64,000 bases of DNA, from positions 124,001-188,000 of the forward strand of contig JAJVIQ010000009.1 of assembly GCA_022071965.1 (NCBI GenBank). Direction: 5' to 3'. Below the pieces are notes generated by a model. That model was not told the origin of the DNA and searched no databases. It was given only the letters and a program-made list of their open reading frames with translations. The stretch comes from Gammaproteobacteria bacterium. GTDB lineage: Bacteria > Pseudomonadota > Gammaproteobacteria > JAJPIJ01. Shown piece after piece: positions 28,739 to 38,100 of this stretch. A program made the translations under genes and the position numbers. Every line of letters starts with the position of its first letter. The first letter of the stretch is position 1.

Positions 28739-28779
28739 CGCGAACCTGAAGCGGCGGCCAACGGGCCGGGAGGTTCGCG
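28739..28779 (+). terminator. Hairpin just after cas2
   Basis: An inverted repeat of 9 bp (CGCGAACCT at 28739-28747 with AGGTTCGCG at 28771-28779) encloses a GC-rich second stem (GGCC...GGGCC). It starts at the base after the cas2 stop. No clean T-run follows, so it may be a pause or an attenuator that separates cas mRNA from the array rather than a strong terminator. Confidence 0.4.
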
Positions 28780-28915
28780 CGATGCATAAGTCGCTCTTTT
28801 ACAATATGGTTTGTTGCGGTATCGAATGTATAGGCGTTTTTCTTTGTCTCTCGAAGTCGGCGTTCGCGCCAGCCGCGCCGTTTTTCTCAGCAAATGAAGG
28901 AATTGGCGTAATAGT
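28780..28915 (+). promoter_or_regulatory. CRISPR leader, AT-rich
   Basis: A stretch richer in A and T than the rest of the window (for example TCTTTTACAATATGG and CGTTTTTCTTTGTCTC) directly precedes the first repeat, and the far end of the array carries the decayed repeat. Both facts put the leader here, so new spacers enter at about 28916. A -10-like TATAGG is present but no well-spaced promoter pair stands out. Confidence 0.65.
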
Positions 28916-30727
28916 GTATCGCCCGCTCGATTGAGCGGGCGCGGATTGAAACTCGGATACAGGCGGCGGAGGAGATCCTCCTCCTGCGGTATCGCCCGCT
29001 CGATTGAGCGGGCGCGGATTGAAACTCGATCCGCGTCGCATCGTCCAGGGCGATCCACTGTATCGCCCGCTCGATTGAGCGGGCGCGGATTGAAACCTCC
29101 CGAACCTGATCGAGGCGGGGCTCACCGAGGGTATCGCCCGCTCGATTGAGCGGGCGCGGATTGAAACATGCTGACGCCGTCGATCGTCGCACCAGGGGAA
29201 GCGTATCGCCCGCTCGATTGAGCGGGCGCGGATTGAAACAGGGCGTCGTCGATCTCCATCGCGATAGTTTTGGCGTATCGCCCGCTCGATTGAGCGGGCG
29301 CGGATTGAAACGTTTGCGACCCAAGGAACTGTCGCAGTCCATGCCGTATCGCCCGCTCGATTGAGCGGGCGCGGATTGAAACGCTGCACTATGGCGTACA
29401 CTTGAGGGTGGAACAGGTATCGCCCGCTCGATTGAGCGGGCGCGGATTGAAACCTCATAGGGCCGGCAGTGGTTGCGCTTCAGATCTGTATCGCCCGCTC
29501 GATTGAGCGGGCGCGGATTGAAACAATGACGTGGATCTCGCCGCGCGTGACCTGGAAGGTATCGCCCGCTCGATTGAGCGGGCGCGGATTGAAACTCGAG
29601 AGCATGCGCCACATCAGCGTGCTCTCTATGTATCGCCTGCTCGATTGAGCGGGCGCGGATTGAAACACCGATCCAAAGGTGCTGTATCAAGGCGGAGATT
29701 GTATCGCCCGCTCGATTGAGCGGGCGCGGATTGAAACGCTTACAAAGCGTCCGCTCTGCCGGTTGAGCTACGTATCGCCCGCTCGATTGAGCGGGCGCGG
29801 ATTGAAACATAACGTCACCGCTCAAGAGGTTCGGGCGCTGACGTATCGCCCGCTCGATTGAGCGGGCGCGGATTGAAACTTTTTCAGGCGCTCGGCAAGC
29901 TTCTCAGCAACAGGTATCGCCCGCTCGATTGAGCGGGCGCGGATTGAAACCGTTAATCGTGGTAGGCAGGACTTTCCCGAGCAGGTATCGCCCGCTCGAT
30001 TGAGCGGGCGCGGATTGAAACTCGAAAGTGCGTGACGTTCGTCCAACGGGAGGCCGTATCGCCCGCTCGATTGAGCGGGCGCGGATTGAAACATTGGTGA
30101 GGGTGACGGCCATTCATCGGGTCAGAGGTATCGCCCGCTCGATTGAGCGGGCGCGGATTGAAACGAGCCAGCCGGTCATAGCCACGCCCATGCAATCAGG
30201 TATCGCCCGCTCGATTGAGCGGGCGCGGATTGAAACGAGCCAGCCGGTCATAGCCACGCCCATGCAATCAGGTATCGCCCGCTCGATTGAGCGGGCGCGG
30301 ATTGAAACTCGCCTTGGCGTCATGGGGTAGCCAGTCCTTGCCGGTATCGCCCGCTCGATTGAGCGGGCGCGGATTGAAACCACGCTCCGCAGACTTTGCG
30401 TAATTTCCCCCATCGTATCGCCCGCTCGATTGAGCGGGCGCGGATTGAAACTCTACGAGGCCATTCGTTTGAAGGCCGAGCATGTGTATCGCCCGCTCGA
30501 TTGAGCGGGCGCGGATTGAAACCGTCGAGGAGGAATATCTGCCCTTCCCCGTAGGCGTATCGCCCGCTCGATTGAGCGGGCGCGGATTGAAACAACTTTG
30601 CACGACGTCGCCGCCGAGCTGCAGATGGTATCGCCCGCTCGATTGAGCGGGCGCGGATTGAAACCGAGTTAAGCGGGCGGATATCGCCGAGATTCGAAGT
30701 ATCGCCCGCTCGATTGAGCGGGCGCGG
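28916..30727 (+). CRISPR. Type I-C CRISPR array, 25 intact repeats plus a truncated terminal repeat, 25 spacers
   Basis: Repeats are 37 bases, starting GTATCGCCCGC and ending GGATTGAAAC. Each has a perfect 9-bp hairpin (CGCCCGCTC and GAGCGGGCG, loop GATT), after which 11 bases (CGGATTGAAAC) remain; this equals the 11-base 5' handle that Cas5c leaves on type I-C crRNAs. Spacers are 34-36 bases, mostly 34. Repeat 11 (29630-29666) has one C-to-T change in the left stem that a G-U pair would tolerate. Spacers 18 (30165-30199) and 19 (30237-30271) are identical. The last repeat (from 30699) matches for 29 bases and then loses its final 8. Direction follows from the leader side and the degenerate end. 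Confidence 0.98.
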
Positions 30728-30769
30728 TGTTCCTGTGGGCCGCTAAGGAGTAGCCGCCCCGTGTCTGAT

Positions 30770-30801
30770 TTGCAATTGTGCATTCTGAATGCATAATTGC
30801 A
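30770..30801 (+). promoter_or_regulatory. Large palindromic operator overlapping the DUF4143 ATPase promoter
   Basis: Arms TGCAATTGTGCATTC (30771-30785) and GAATGCATAATTGCA (30787-30801) are complementary at 14 of 15 positions around one central base. Inside lie TTGCAA (30770-30775) and CATAAT (30792-30797), spaced 16 bases, a plausible -35/-10 pair. Transcription would begin about 30804, next to the ATG at 30806, so the mRNA may be nearly leaderless. A bound dimeric regulator would block this promoter. Confidence 0.55.
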
Positions 30802-30805
30802 CGAT

Positions 30806-32026
30806 ATGACCGTCTACCTGCCACGCACCCTCGAGCCGATCCTGCGCAAGACCGCAAAGGAATTCCCGGCGGTGGTGCTGACGGGCCCGCGCCAGTCGGG
30901 AAAGACTACGCTGCTGCGTCACGTTTTCGGCCGGCGTGCGCACTACGTTTCCCTCGAACCACCGGACGTACGGGCGGCCGCGGGGGCCGATCCCCGCGGC
31001 TTTCTCGATGCGTGGAGACCCCCAGTGATCCTGGACGAGATTCAATACGCGCCCGATCTGCTGCCTTACATCAAGGAGCGCATCGATGCCAAGCGATCGC
31101 TAAAGGGCCGGTATCTGCTCTCCGGATCACAGAATCTGTTGCTCATGCAGCAGGTGGCCGAGACGCTGGCAGGACGCGCTGCGGTGCTGCACCTGCTGCC
31201 TTTATCGCGTCGAGAATTGGCGGGCGAATCCAAGGCGCCGCCACCGTGGGAGCGAAGGGCGCCGCGGGGCGAGGTGCTCAAGGGCGAGCGGGAAGCATTC
31301 TGGACGGCGGCGTTGCATGGGGGATTTCCGGAGCTGGCCACCGAACCGCGGCGCGATGTCGCACTCTGGTATGGCAGCTATGTCCAAACATACCTCGAGC
31401 GCGACGTGCGGACACTGCGCCAGGTGGGAGACCTCACGCAATTCCAGACGTTCCTGCGCGCGCTGGCCGCGCGTAGCGCCCAGCTCATCAATCTGACGGA
31501 TATGGGCCGCGACCTCGGCCTCGCCACCAACACCGTGAAGGCGTGGATTTCCGTGCTGGAGGCGACGCATCAGATCGCGATCCTGCGTCCGTATTACGCG
31601 AATGTCGGCAAGCGACTGGTGAAGACGCCCAAAGTCTATTTCACCGATACCGGCATGCTGAGTTACCTCGCGGGAATCCGCGACCCGGCGCACGCTGCCG
31701 CGGGTCCGATGGCCGGTGCCATCGCGGAAACCGCCGTCGTGAGCGAAGTGCTCAAATCGTTTTTCCATCGGGGCGCGGAACCGCGCCTGTATTTCTGGCG
31801 CACCGCGACCGGCGACGAAGTGGACCTGGTAATTGAAACCCCGACCGGCCTGTTGCCGCTGGAAGTAAAGGCCACGGCCACCCCGTCCCCCGCCATGGCC
31901 CGCGGCATCCTGCGCTTCCGAGAATCGGTTCGAGAGGCGCGTGCAGACGGATATGTAGTGCATATCGGCGACGTCTGGCTGCCGCTGGGGGGCAATATCT
32001 CGGCCCTGCCCTTCGGCACCTTGTAG
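30806..32026 (+). CDS. AAA ATPase with DUF4143 domain
   Basis: About 406 residues. An N-terminal AAA_14-type ATPase has Walker A TGPRQSGKTTLLRH and Walker B PPVILDEIQYAPDLLPYIKE, then SGSQNLLLMQQVAETLAGRA (sensor region) and the family's PLSRREL. A C-terminal DUF4143 region follows (VYFTDTGMLSYLAGI, and the nuclease-like TATGDEVDLVIETPTGLLPLEVKA whose acidic and Lys residues resemble the PD-(D/E)xK pattern). The function of the family is not established; members are abundant near defence and mobile genes. ATG 30806 was chosen over TTG 30797 because the palindrome covers the latter. No ribosome site is seen. Confidence 0.85.
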   Translation: MTVYLPRTLEPILRKTAKEFPAVVLTGPRQSGKTTLLRHVFGRRAHYVSLEPPDVRAAAGADPRGFLDAWRPPVILDEIQYAPDLLPYIKERIDAKRSLKGRYLLSGSQNLLLMQQVAETLAGRAAVLHLLPLSRRELAGESKAPPPWERRAPRGEVLKGEREAFWTAALHGGFPELATEPRRDVALWYGSYVQTYLERDVRTLRQVGDLTQFQTFLRALAARSAQLINLTDMGRDLGLATNTVKAWISVLEATHQIAILRPYYANVGKRLVKTPKVYFTDTGMLSYLAGIRDPAHAAAGPMAGAIAETAVVSEVLKSFFHRGAEPRLYFWRTATGDEVDLVIETPTGLLPLEVKATATPSPAMARGILRFRESVREARADGYVVHIGDVWLPLGGNISALPFGTL

Positions 32027-32216
32027 CGCGTTCGGCACCCCGTCGTATTTCGGCCTCTGCGTTGCCGATGGCATTCGATTGCCCGGCCGCGTCCCACGCC
32101 TTCCAGGGTGCGCTTGCCACACTGAAGAGGTACCCCGCGTCTGCCCGGAGCCCCTGCTGTGCCATGGACGCGCACGGCGAACCGCCGTTACCGTTCCCCG
32201 AACTCTCGGGCGACCC

Positions 32217-32316
32217 CGTTATCCGCAGCGAATCGCTGCGGCCTCATTGAAGCCAGTTCGGGGCCGCGCGTTCCGCGCTGCGGGCCGCGTTATCCGCAGC
32301 GAATCGCTGCGGCCTC
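32217..32316. repeat. Two copies of a 29-base palindromic element
   Basis: The 29-base unit at 32217-32245 recurs exactly at 32288-32316. Each holds the near-perfect palindrome CCGCAGCGAATCGCTGCGG (9-bp arms around one A). The copies lie in a 373-base stretch (32027-32399) between the ATPase and nudJ in which I see no gene. They look like REP-type elements at the right edge of the island. Confidence 0.7.
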
Positions 32317-32399
32317 GTTGGCGAAGCATGCACACAGCCACTGAGTTGTCCCTGCGGGGCGGGACATCTGCCGCCGGGCGCCTCGGCGCGTGACATGGA

Positions 32400-32861
32400 T
32401 CAGAGATGGCGGACAAGGTCCAATGGAAACCGCCTGCCGGCGCGGTAGTCCTCGATGCAGCGCATGACCAGGGGGCTGCGGTGCATCGCGCGATGCTCCA
32501 GCAACTCCTCGCGCGTATACCAGCATGCGCGTTCGACGGGATGATCGAGGGTCCGCCCGGGCTCGTGGCGTAGGGCACGGCTGTGAAAGCAGTAGCGCAT
32601 GTATACGATATCCGTGCCGGCCCTCGGGTAGGTGTAGACCCCGATGATCGCGAGCGGCTCGGTGTGCCATGCGGTCTCCTCCAGGGTCTCGCGCATGGCC
32701 GCCGCGGCCAGGGTCTCACCCCGATCCAGGTGGCCGGCCGGCTGGTTGATCACCAGGCGGCCATCCTCGTCACGCTCTTCCACCACGAGGAAGCGCCCGT
32801 CGCGTTCGACCACCGAGGCGACGACGACGTTGGGTTTCCAGATATCGGTGTGCGCGGGCAT
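32400..32861 (-). CDS. nudJ: NudJ-type Nudix phosphatase
   Basis: A 153-residue Nudix hydrolase resembling E. coli NudJ, which removes phosphate from nucleoside tri/diphosphates and thiamine-type pyrophosphates. KPNVVVASVVERDGRFLVVE opens the fold and the Nudix box reads GHLDRGETLAAAAMRETLEE-T-A: all catalytic Glu are present, but the Gly that normally follows EET is replaced by Ala. RSPLVMRCIEDYRAGRRFPL near the C-terminus is a NudJ feature. In E. coli nudJ lies directly before mnmA; here they share the minus strand but are separated by the CRISPR island, so a former operon appears split. Confidence 0.88.
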   Translation of the reverse strand: MPAHTDIWKPNVVVASVVERDGRFLVVEERDEDGRLVINQPAGHLDRGETLAAAAMRETLEETAWHTEPLAIIGVYTYPRAGTDIVYMRYCFHSRALRHEPGRTLDHPVERACWYTREELLEHRAMHRSPLVMRCIEDYRAGRRFPLDLVRHL

Positions 32862-33245
32862 CGATGAATGATCGGGCAGAAACGGGTGCCAGCCTGTGGA
32901 ACTCGGGCCGCGCTCGCGGGGCGGAGCGTTTGCAACGACAAGACAGCCCCCGGAAGACTATCCGATGGTGGGCAGTGTACGGGATATGCCGCACGCCGTC
33001 AGACGGCGGTTGCAGTGCGCGGATGGCACGGGCGGCAGGGGCTGCCCTCGAGCCCGGCCGGTGCGGCGCGTCGTCACGCCCGTCGTCATTGCGACCAACA
33101 CGGCGCGTGGGCGGGGCCGCGAGGAATTGTGCTAACCTCTCGGCCGGGGATCCGACGGTGTTGCGTGCGCCGCCACGGTGGGCCGTATCGTCGGCGGCCG
33201 GCGCCACGCAAGGGCCATGCGGACAGAATGGTTGCGGGAGGAAGC
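32862..33245. other. Gene-free stretch between divergent nudJ and the HhH gene
   Basis: No gene with a believable start or recognisable product is visible in these 384 bases. They separate two divergent genes and should carry both promoters, but I could not find a clear -35/-10 pair. The ATG at 33228 is inside the ribosome-site region of the next gene and is not chosen. Confidence 0.5.
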
Positions 33246-33821
33246 ATGCCGGCATTGGGCTGTTGTCTGTGGTGGTTCCTGCTCGGGTTGCTGCTGGGTT
33301 GGCTGTTGAACTGGCTGATGGCGCGGATCTGTCGATCCATGCGCGGCGGCGGTCCGGCTGCGCCGCACGGCGACGGGCTTTACTACTCGGAGTCCGCCTC
33401 ACCGGCGCCGGACTCGGCACTGCACAGGCTCGTCAATACCCGCTTCTATCCCGCCGATCGCATCGAGGAATCGCATACGCCCGCCGCCGCCGGCGCGAGC
33501 GCAGCTACTGACGCGCCCATCGATCTCGCCGCGGCGCGCGCAGCCGGGTTCGCACCGCGGGGGGCGGATGACCTGACCTTGGTCGAGGGGATAGGACCGA
33601 AGATCGCCGAGGTATTGCGGGCGGGCGGCATCACGACGTTCGCGCAACTGGCCGCCGCGGCGCCAGAGGCCCTCAGGGGCCTGCTCGATGCAGCCGGTCC
33701 GAGTTTCAAGCTCGCGCAGCCGCAGAGCTGGCCGGCTCAGGCTGCGCTGGCCGCCCAGAATCGCTGGGGCGATCTAAAAGCATACCAGGATCGGCTCACC
33801 GTCGGCCGACCCGCCGATTAG
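33246..33821 (+). CDS. Membrane-anchored helix-hairpin-helix protein
   Basis: A 191-residue protein with one N-terminal membrane helix (CCLWWFLLGLLLGWLLNWLMA, Cys-containing), a variable linker, and a C-terminal helix-hairpin-helix domain: DDLTLVEGIGPKIAEVLRAG, then ITTFAQLAAAAPEALRGLL. The GIGPKIAEVL hairpin resembles those used for DNA or protein contacts. GGGAGG lies 6 bases before ATG 33246, which sets the start. It sits 12 bases before the OmpA-like gene, so the two probably form an operon and might act together in the envelope. The function is unknown. Confidence 0.7.
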   Translation: MPALGCCLWWFLLGLLLGWLLNWLMARICRSMRGGGPAAPHGDGLYYSESASPAPDSALHRLVNTRFYPADRIEESHTPAAAGASAATDAPIDLAAARAAGFAPRGADDLTLVEGIGPKIAEVLRAGGITTFAQLAAAAPEALRGLLDAAGPSFKLAQPQSWPAQAALAAQNRWGDLKAYQDRLTVGRPAD

Positions 33822-33833
33822 ACCGGGGGCCGC

Positions 33834-35072
33834 ATGGACAGGCAAGAGGCGAGGGCGGGCGAGGAGGAGACGCGGGTCCTCGATCACGTGCGGCTGACGG
33901 TCGCCGTGCTGCTCGGGTTGCTGCTGCTGCTGCTGTGGTGGCGCGGCTACGGGCCCGGCTCGTCGGCAGCGTGCTGCGCCGGTGAGGCCGGTACGGCACT
34001 GTCGACACCCGTGACGACGCCGGCCGGTGAGCCGTTGCCTCCGGCGGTGACGATCGTGCCGAGCGCTCCGCAAGCCCCCCCGGCCGCGACCGGAGACGAG
34101 GCCGCTTCCGCGGAGATGTCCCCTCCTGCCGTCGAGGCCCGGGCGCCTGCGGCCGTCGCGCCCCCTGCCGCGGTCGAGGTCGAGTCCCATGCCAGCGAAC
34201 CCGCACCGGTCACGGCCGAGACCGAGCCCCCGGCCGCCGGCCCGCCCTATACGCTCACCGATCCCAACGCCCAGGTTCGAACCGAACCCGTACGGCTGCC
34301 GGCCTGGGAAGGCCCACAGCCGCCCGTCTACCACCACGACGTCTACGTGCCGCCGCCCGTGGTGTCGGCACCCCTTGCCGCCGCGCCGGAGATTGCGACC
34401 GCACCGACAACGCAGGAGCCCGGCGCGGTGATGGCAACGCCGGAGCCGGCACCGGCTGAAGTGGCGGCTGCGCAGGAGAGCGTCCCGGCGGCGCCGACGG
34501 AGGAGTCGGCTGCGCAGGAGAGCGTCCCGGCGGCGCCGACGGAGGAGTCGGCGGTGCAGGAGAGCACCCCGGCGGCACCGGCGCAGAAGGCCGGGGAATC
34601 AGCGGCGGTGTCACCCGCGTATGTCATCGAGGACCCCAACGCCCAGGTCCGTACCGCCGCCCCCACGTTACCCGAGTGGACCGGACCGCACTACGCCGCG
34701 CCGCATCACGACGTCTATTACCCGCCGGCCGCGCAGCCCGTCGCCGCCGCCGTACCGCCGGCCGCAAAGCTCTACTTCGATACCGCGAAATGGGAGCTGC
34801 CCGCCGACGCCGGCGAGGTGCTGGCACCGATCGTCAGCTATCTCGACGGGCATCCGGAGGCCCGGGCGGTGATTCAGGGATTCCACGATCCGCGCGGCTC
34901 CCGGGAGCTCAACGCCGCCCTGGCAAGGAACCGGGCCGGGGCCACCTGGGCGGCGCTAGTGGCGGCCGGCATCGCGCGCGAACGCATCGTCCTGCGCCAG
35001 CCGGCGGACTCCACCGGCAGCGGAACTCTTGTCGAGGCACGCCGCGCGGAGGTGAGCATCCTGGGGCAATAG
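33834..35072 (+). CDS. OmpA-like envelope protein with internal sequence repeats
   Basis: A 412-residue protein: a single N-terminal membrane helix (LTVAVLLGLLLLLLWW), a long Ala/Pro/Glu-rich region, and a C-terminal OmpA-like peptidoglycan-binding domain (AKLYFDTAKWELPADAGEVL, then RGSRELNAALARNRAGATWA). A motif occurs twice, once before and once after the linker: TDPNAQVRTEPVRLPAWEGP with HHDVYVPP, and EDPNAQVRTAAPTLPEWTGP with HHDVYYPP. In the linker, a 14-residue unit around QESVPAAPTEESA is repeated three times. It likely spans the periplasm and grips peptidoglycan (inference). It shares a transcription unit with the HhH gene. Confidence 0.75.
   Translation: MDRQEARAGEEETRVLDHVRLTVAVLLGLLLLLLWWRGYGPGSSAACCAGEAGTALSTPVTTPAGEPLPPAVTIVPSAPQAPPAATGDEAASAEMSPPAVEARAPAAVAPPAAVEVESHASEPAPVTAETEPPAAGPPYTLTDPNAQVRTEPVRLPAWEGPQPPVYHHDVYVPPPVVSAPLAAAPEIATAPTTQEPGAVMATPEPAPAEVAAAQESVPAAPTEESAAQESVPAAPTEESAVQESTPAAPAQKAGESAAVSPAYVIEDPNAQVRTAAPTLPEWTGPHYAAPHHDVYYPPAAQPVAAAVPPAAKLYFDTAKWELPADAGEVLAPIVSYLDGHPEARAVIQGFHDPRGSRELNAALARNRAGATWAALVAAGIARERIVLRQPADSTGSGTLVEARRAEVSILGQ
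34467..34592 (+). repeat. In-frame tandem repeat, three 42-base units
   Basis: Two nearly identical 42-base units (34467-34508 and 34509-34550) and a third, degenerate one (34551-34592) lie inside the OmpA-like gene and encode its acidic Ala/Pro-rich linker. Being multiples of three, they can change number without breaking the frame. Confidence 0.85.
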
Positions 35073-35154
35073 CGTGCCCAGCGCTTCGGGATGCACGCGC
35101 CGGGTGGACGGACCGTGCACATGACGGCGGCGTCCGCCGGGCCGGTCACCGGCG

Positions 35155-38100
35155 TCACCCGTCCGCGGTGGGTGCCGGACTGACGTTCTCGCCGGAGTGG
35201 CCGTGCACCTGCTCGACCTTCGGGTCCTTCCACGACCCGGTGATGGTGTACTGCTTGGCGAGCAGCTTGTCGATCTGACCCGGCAGTTCCGGGATCAATT
35301 TCTTGCCGATGAAGATCGCCGCGCCCACCGTGGCGCCCACTGGCCCGAAAATGGCGCTCGCCACCGGAAGGCTGTCGGAGATCATCGGCGTGACGGTGGC
35401 CACCTGGTCGTAATCCTGCCCCGCAAGCCCGGTGCGCCCCGTGACCTCGATGCGCGCCGAGGAGGCGTCCATCACCAGGTTGTTGGTATAGGCATTGCCG
35501 CCGTCGAACTCGAAGCTGCCGCTGATCCGATCGAAGCCCATGCCCTTGGCGAAGAGGTCGTTGAAATCGAGCATCAGCCGCTTCGGCAGGGCCTGTATGC
35601 TCAACAGACCGAAGAAACGCCCGACGGCCGGGTTGTCGACGTCGAGGAAACGGCCGTCCTCGATGTTCATGGCCATCGATCCATGCAGCCGCTCGAGCGT
35701 GAAGTCGGCGGGACTTCCGGCCCACGAGGCGTTTATGTCGATGGCCGTCTTGCCGCCCTCGACCGCCGTGACGTCGTAGCCGAACTGGCCCAGCAGTTCG
35801 CCGAGATCCGCGGCATCCACATCGATGCTGAAGCGCGAGGTGTGCACCTCGTCGGCGTAAATCCATTCGCCCTGGGCGCTGATCTTCGACGCCGGCGACT
35901 CGAACGTCAGTGTCTCGATCTTCAGACCGTTGGCGACCGGTGACGTGCGCAGCTCGCCGCGGCCCAGGCTCACGGTCTGGTAGGCGAGATCGTCGACCGT
36001 GATGCTGAAGGGCGGCATGCGGCCGGGGTTCACGTTGATCGGCGTGACGGTGGCGACCGCGCGCGGCGGAATGTGCAGCTTGCGCAGATCCGCCTTGCTG
36101 GGCATCTGCCTGAGGTAATGCGGAATGATGACGTCGCCCTCGATCTGGTCACCGACGACGTGCAGTTTCCAGTGCGTGCGCCCGCTGTCGCCGCGCACGC
36201 GCACGTGCCCGAAGTTGCGCCCGAGCGCCTGCAGGCGCTCGGCGCCCAGGTCTATCCAGATCGGTATCGGCGGCGCCGAGGAGCTGCCGACGGCCCCCCC
36301 CAGCGACATGCGTTCGTAAAGCGCGTCCAGCCAGTCGTTTATCGACAGCTCGGAGGTAGTGCCGGTGATCGAGACCGTGTCGTCGGAGGGCAGGCTCGCC
36401 GGGGCGTCCCCGAAACGCAGCGCGGCGCGCTTCAGGCGGGTGGTGCCTTCCGCGCCCTCGGCGAGCAGCAGCGCGCCGTGCAGTTCGTTGCCCAGGCTGA
36501 AATCGATGCCGCGGCTGGCCGTCTCCGCCAGGTCGACATGTATGGCCAGCGGGCGCGATTCCGCCCGACCCTTGCCCAGCGGCGAAGGCAGCTCCAGCTG
36601 CATGCCCGCGAGCGTGGAAGCGATGCGGAGATCGGTGACTCGCGCCACGCCGCCAGCGGCCTTCTTCAGTTGCGCGCTCACCTGCCAGTCCGTTTCTCCG
36701 ACGGCGTGCTCGAGCGCCCTGTGGCGCTCCAGCCAACCGGCGATGGCTGGCGTCAATGCCTTCAGGCGATCGGCGAGATAGGCCGTATCGCCGCGTCCGC
36801 CGAGGGTGAACTGCGCGTCCAGCCGTCCCTTTTCCGAGGTCCCCTCGATGCTCAATGCCACCGGCCTGTCGGCGTAGACACCCTGCAGGCCCGTGGCTTC
36901 GAAGCCCTTCTGGGTGAAGGTGAGCGTGCCGCTTACCGATCTGATCTCGCTCTTCAGCTGCCGGGGCCGCAGTACCGCGTCCTGCAATTTGACCATACCC
37001 TTGACCTCGTTGGGCACCGGTCGCAGCGGGATGCGCAGGCTGAGGGCCAGGTCGATCCGGCCGGCGTCGGACAGAAGGTCGGGCACGTCCGGGACCTTGT
37101 TCCTGAGCGGACTCTCGAGCAGGTACTTCCGACCCTCGGCAGTCGGGCCCCTGGCGGTGCCATCGATGAGCAGCAGCTTCTCCTTGGCGTACAGGTCCGG
37201 AATGAGTGCCGTGGTCTCGGTCAGCTCCGCGCCGAGGGTCTCTGCCCGCGGCACGAACACCGTCATGCTGCGGCCGGCGAACGCCACGTCGCCGTTGACC
37301 TTGGTGACGACTGGCCACTTCGGGCGAAACAGCAGTTCCGCGTCCACGACGTGCAGGCGCGCCTCGAACCGTCCGTCCTTGCCGTCGAAGGGGAATTTAT
37401 CGAGGGGGCCGCGCACGACGATGCCGCCGCCGTCGACGCGTCCCGAGGGAAACGCGTGGCTGAACCAGTCGCGGACCTTCGGCGATACGCCGACCTTGGG
37501 CAGGTAGTCCTTGATGCGCCGCGCGCTGACGTGATCGACGCGCGCGAACAGCTGCGCCTGCGGTGCGGCACCGGCGCGCGTGGCGATGTTCCCGAACGCG
37601 GTCACGTCGAAATCGCCGTTGGCGACGCTGAGACCATCGGTGGTGAGCCGCCAGCCATCGCCCGTGCGGCTCAGCCCGAGCCTGCCATCCAGGCGGGTCA
37701 GGATGATCGGCTGGTCGTAGAGCGTCGGTGCGGAGACCGTCACGCGATCGCAATCGAGCGTCACGGTGCCGCCGTCGGCCGCCGCGGCGATGGAACCGCG
37801 CAGGCCGTCGAGCTCCGGGCGGCTGCCTGCGCTGCGGATGCCCAGGTCTTCGAAATCCGCGCTGAGCGCGGTCTGTTCCCCGGGCGCTGCCGAGGGCGTG
37901 TATCGCAGGCGGAGATCACGCACCGCACCGTGCGGACCCATCGATGTCAGCGCGTCGCGCACCTGCGGCGGCAACGCGGTGATGCTGCTGGCCACGGGGA
38001 TCACGTCGTCGAGCTTCAGGTAGTCGACGTTGATCTGCAGCTCCGGCGTGTTGGCAGGCGTCCGAGGGCGTTTCAGCCGCATGACGATCCGGTTGTCGGG

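Noticed and set aside
29738-29771. A tRNA-Thr gene in the CRISPR array
   Set aside because: Only about half of a tRNA is present, the acceptor and T-arm are missing and its borders coincide exactly with the repeats. It is a spacer.
28887-29825. Long open frames with repeated RSIERAI/NPRPLNRAGDT text
   Set aside because: These are translations of the CRISPR repeats, not proteins.
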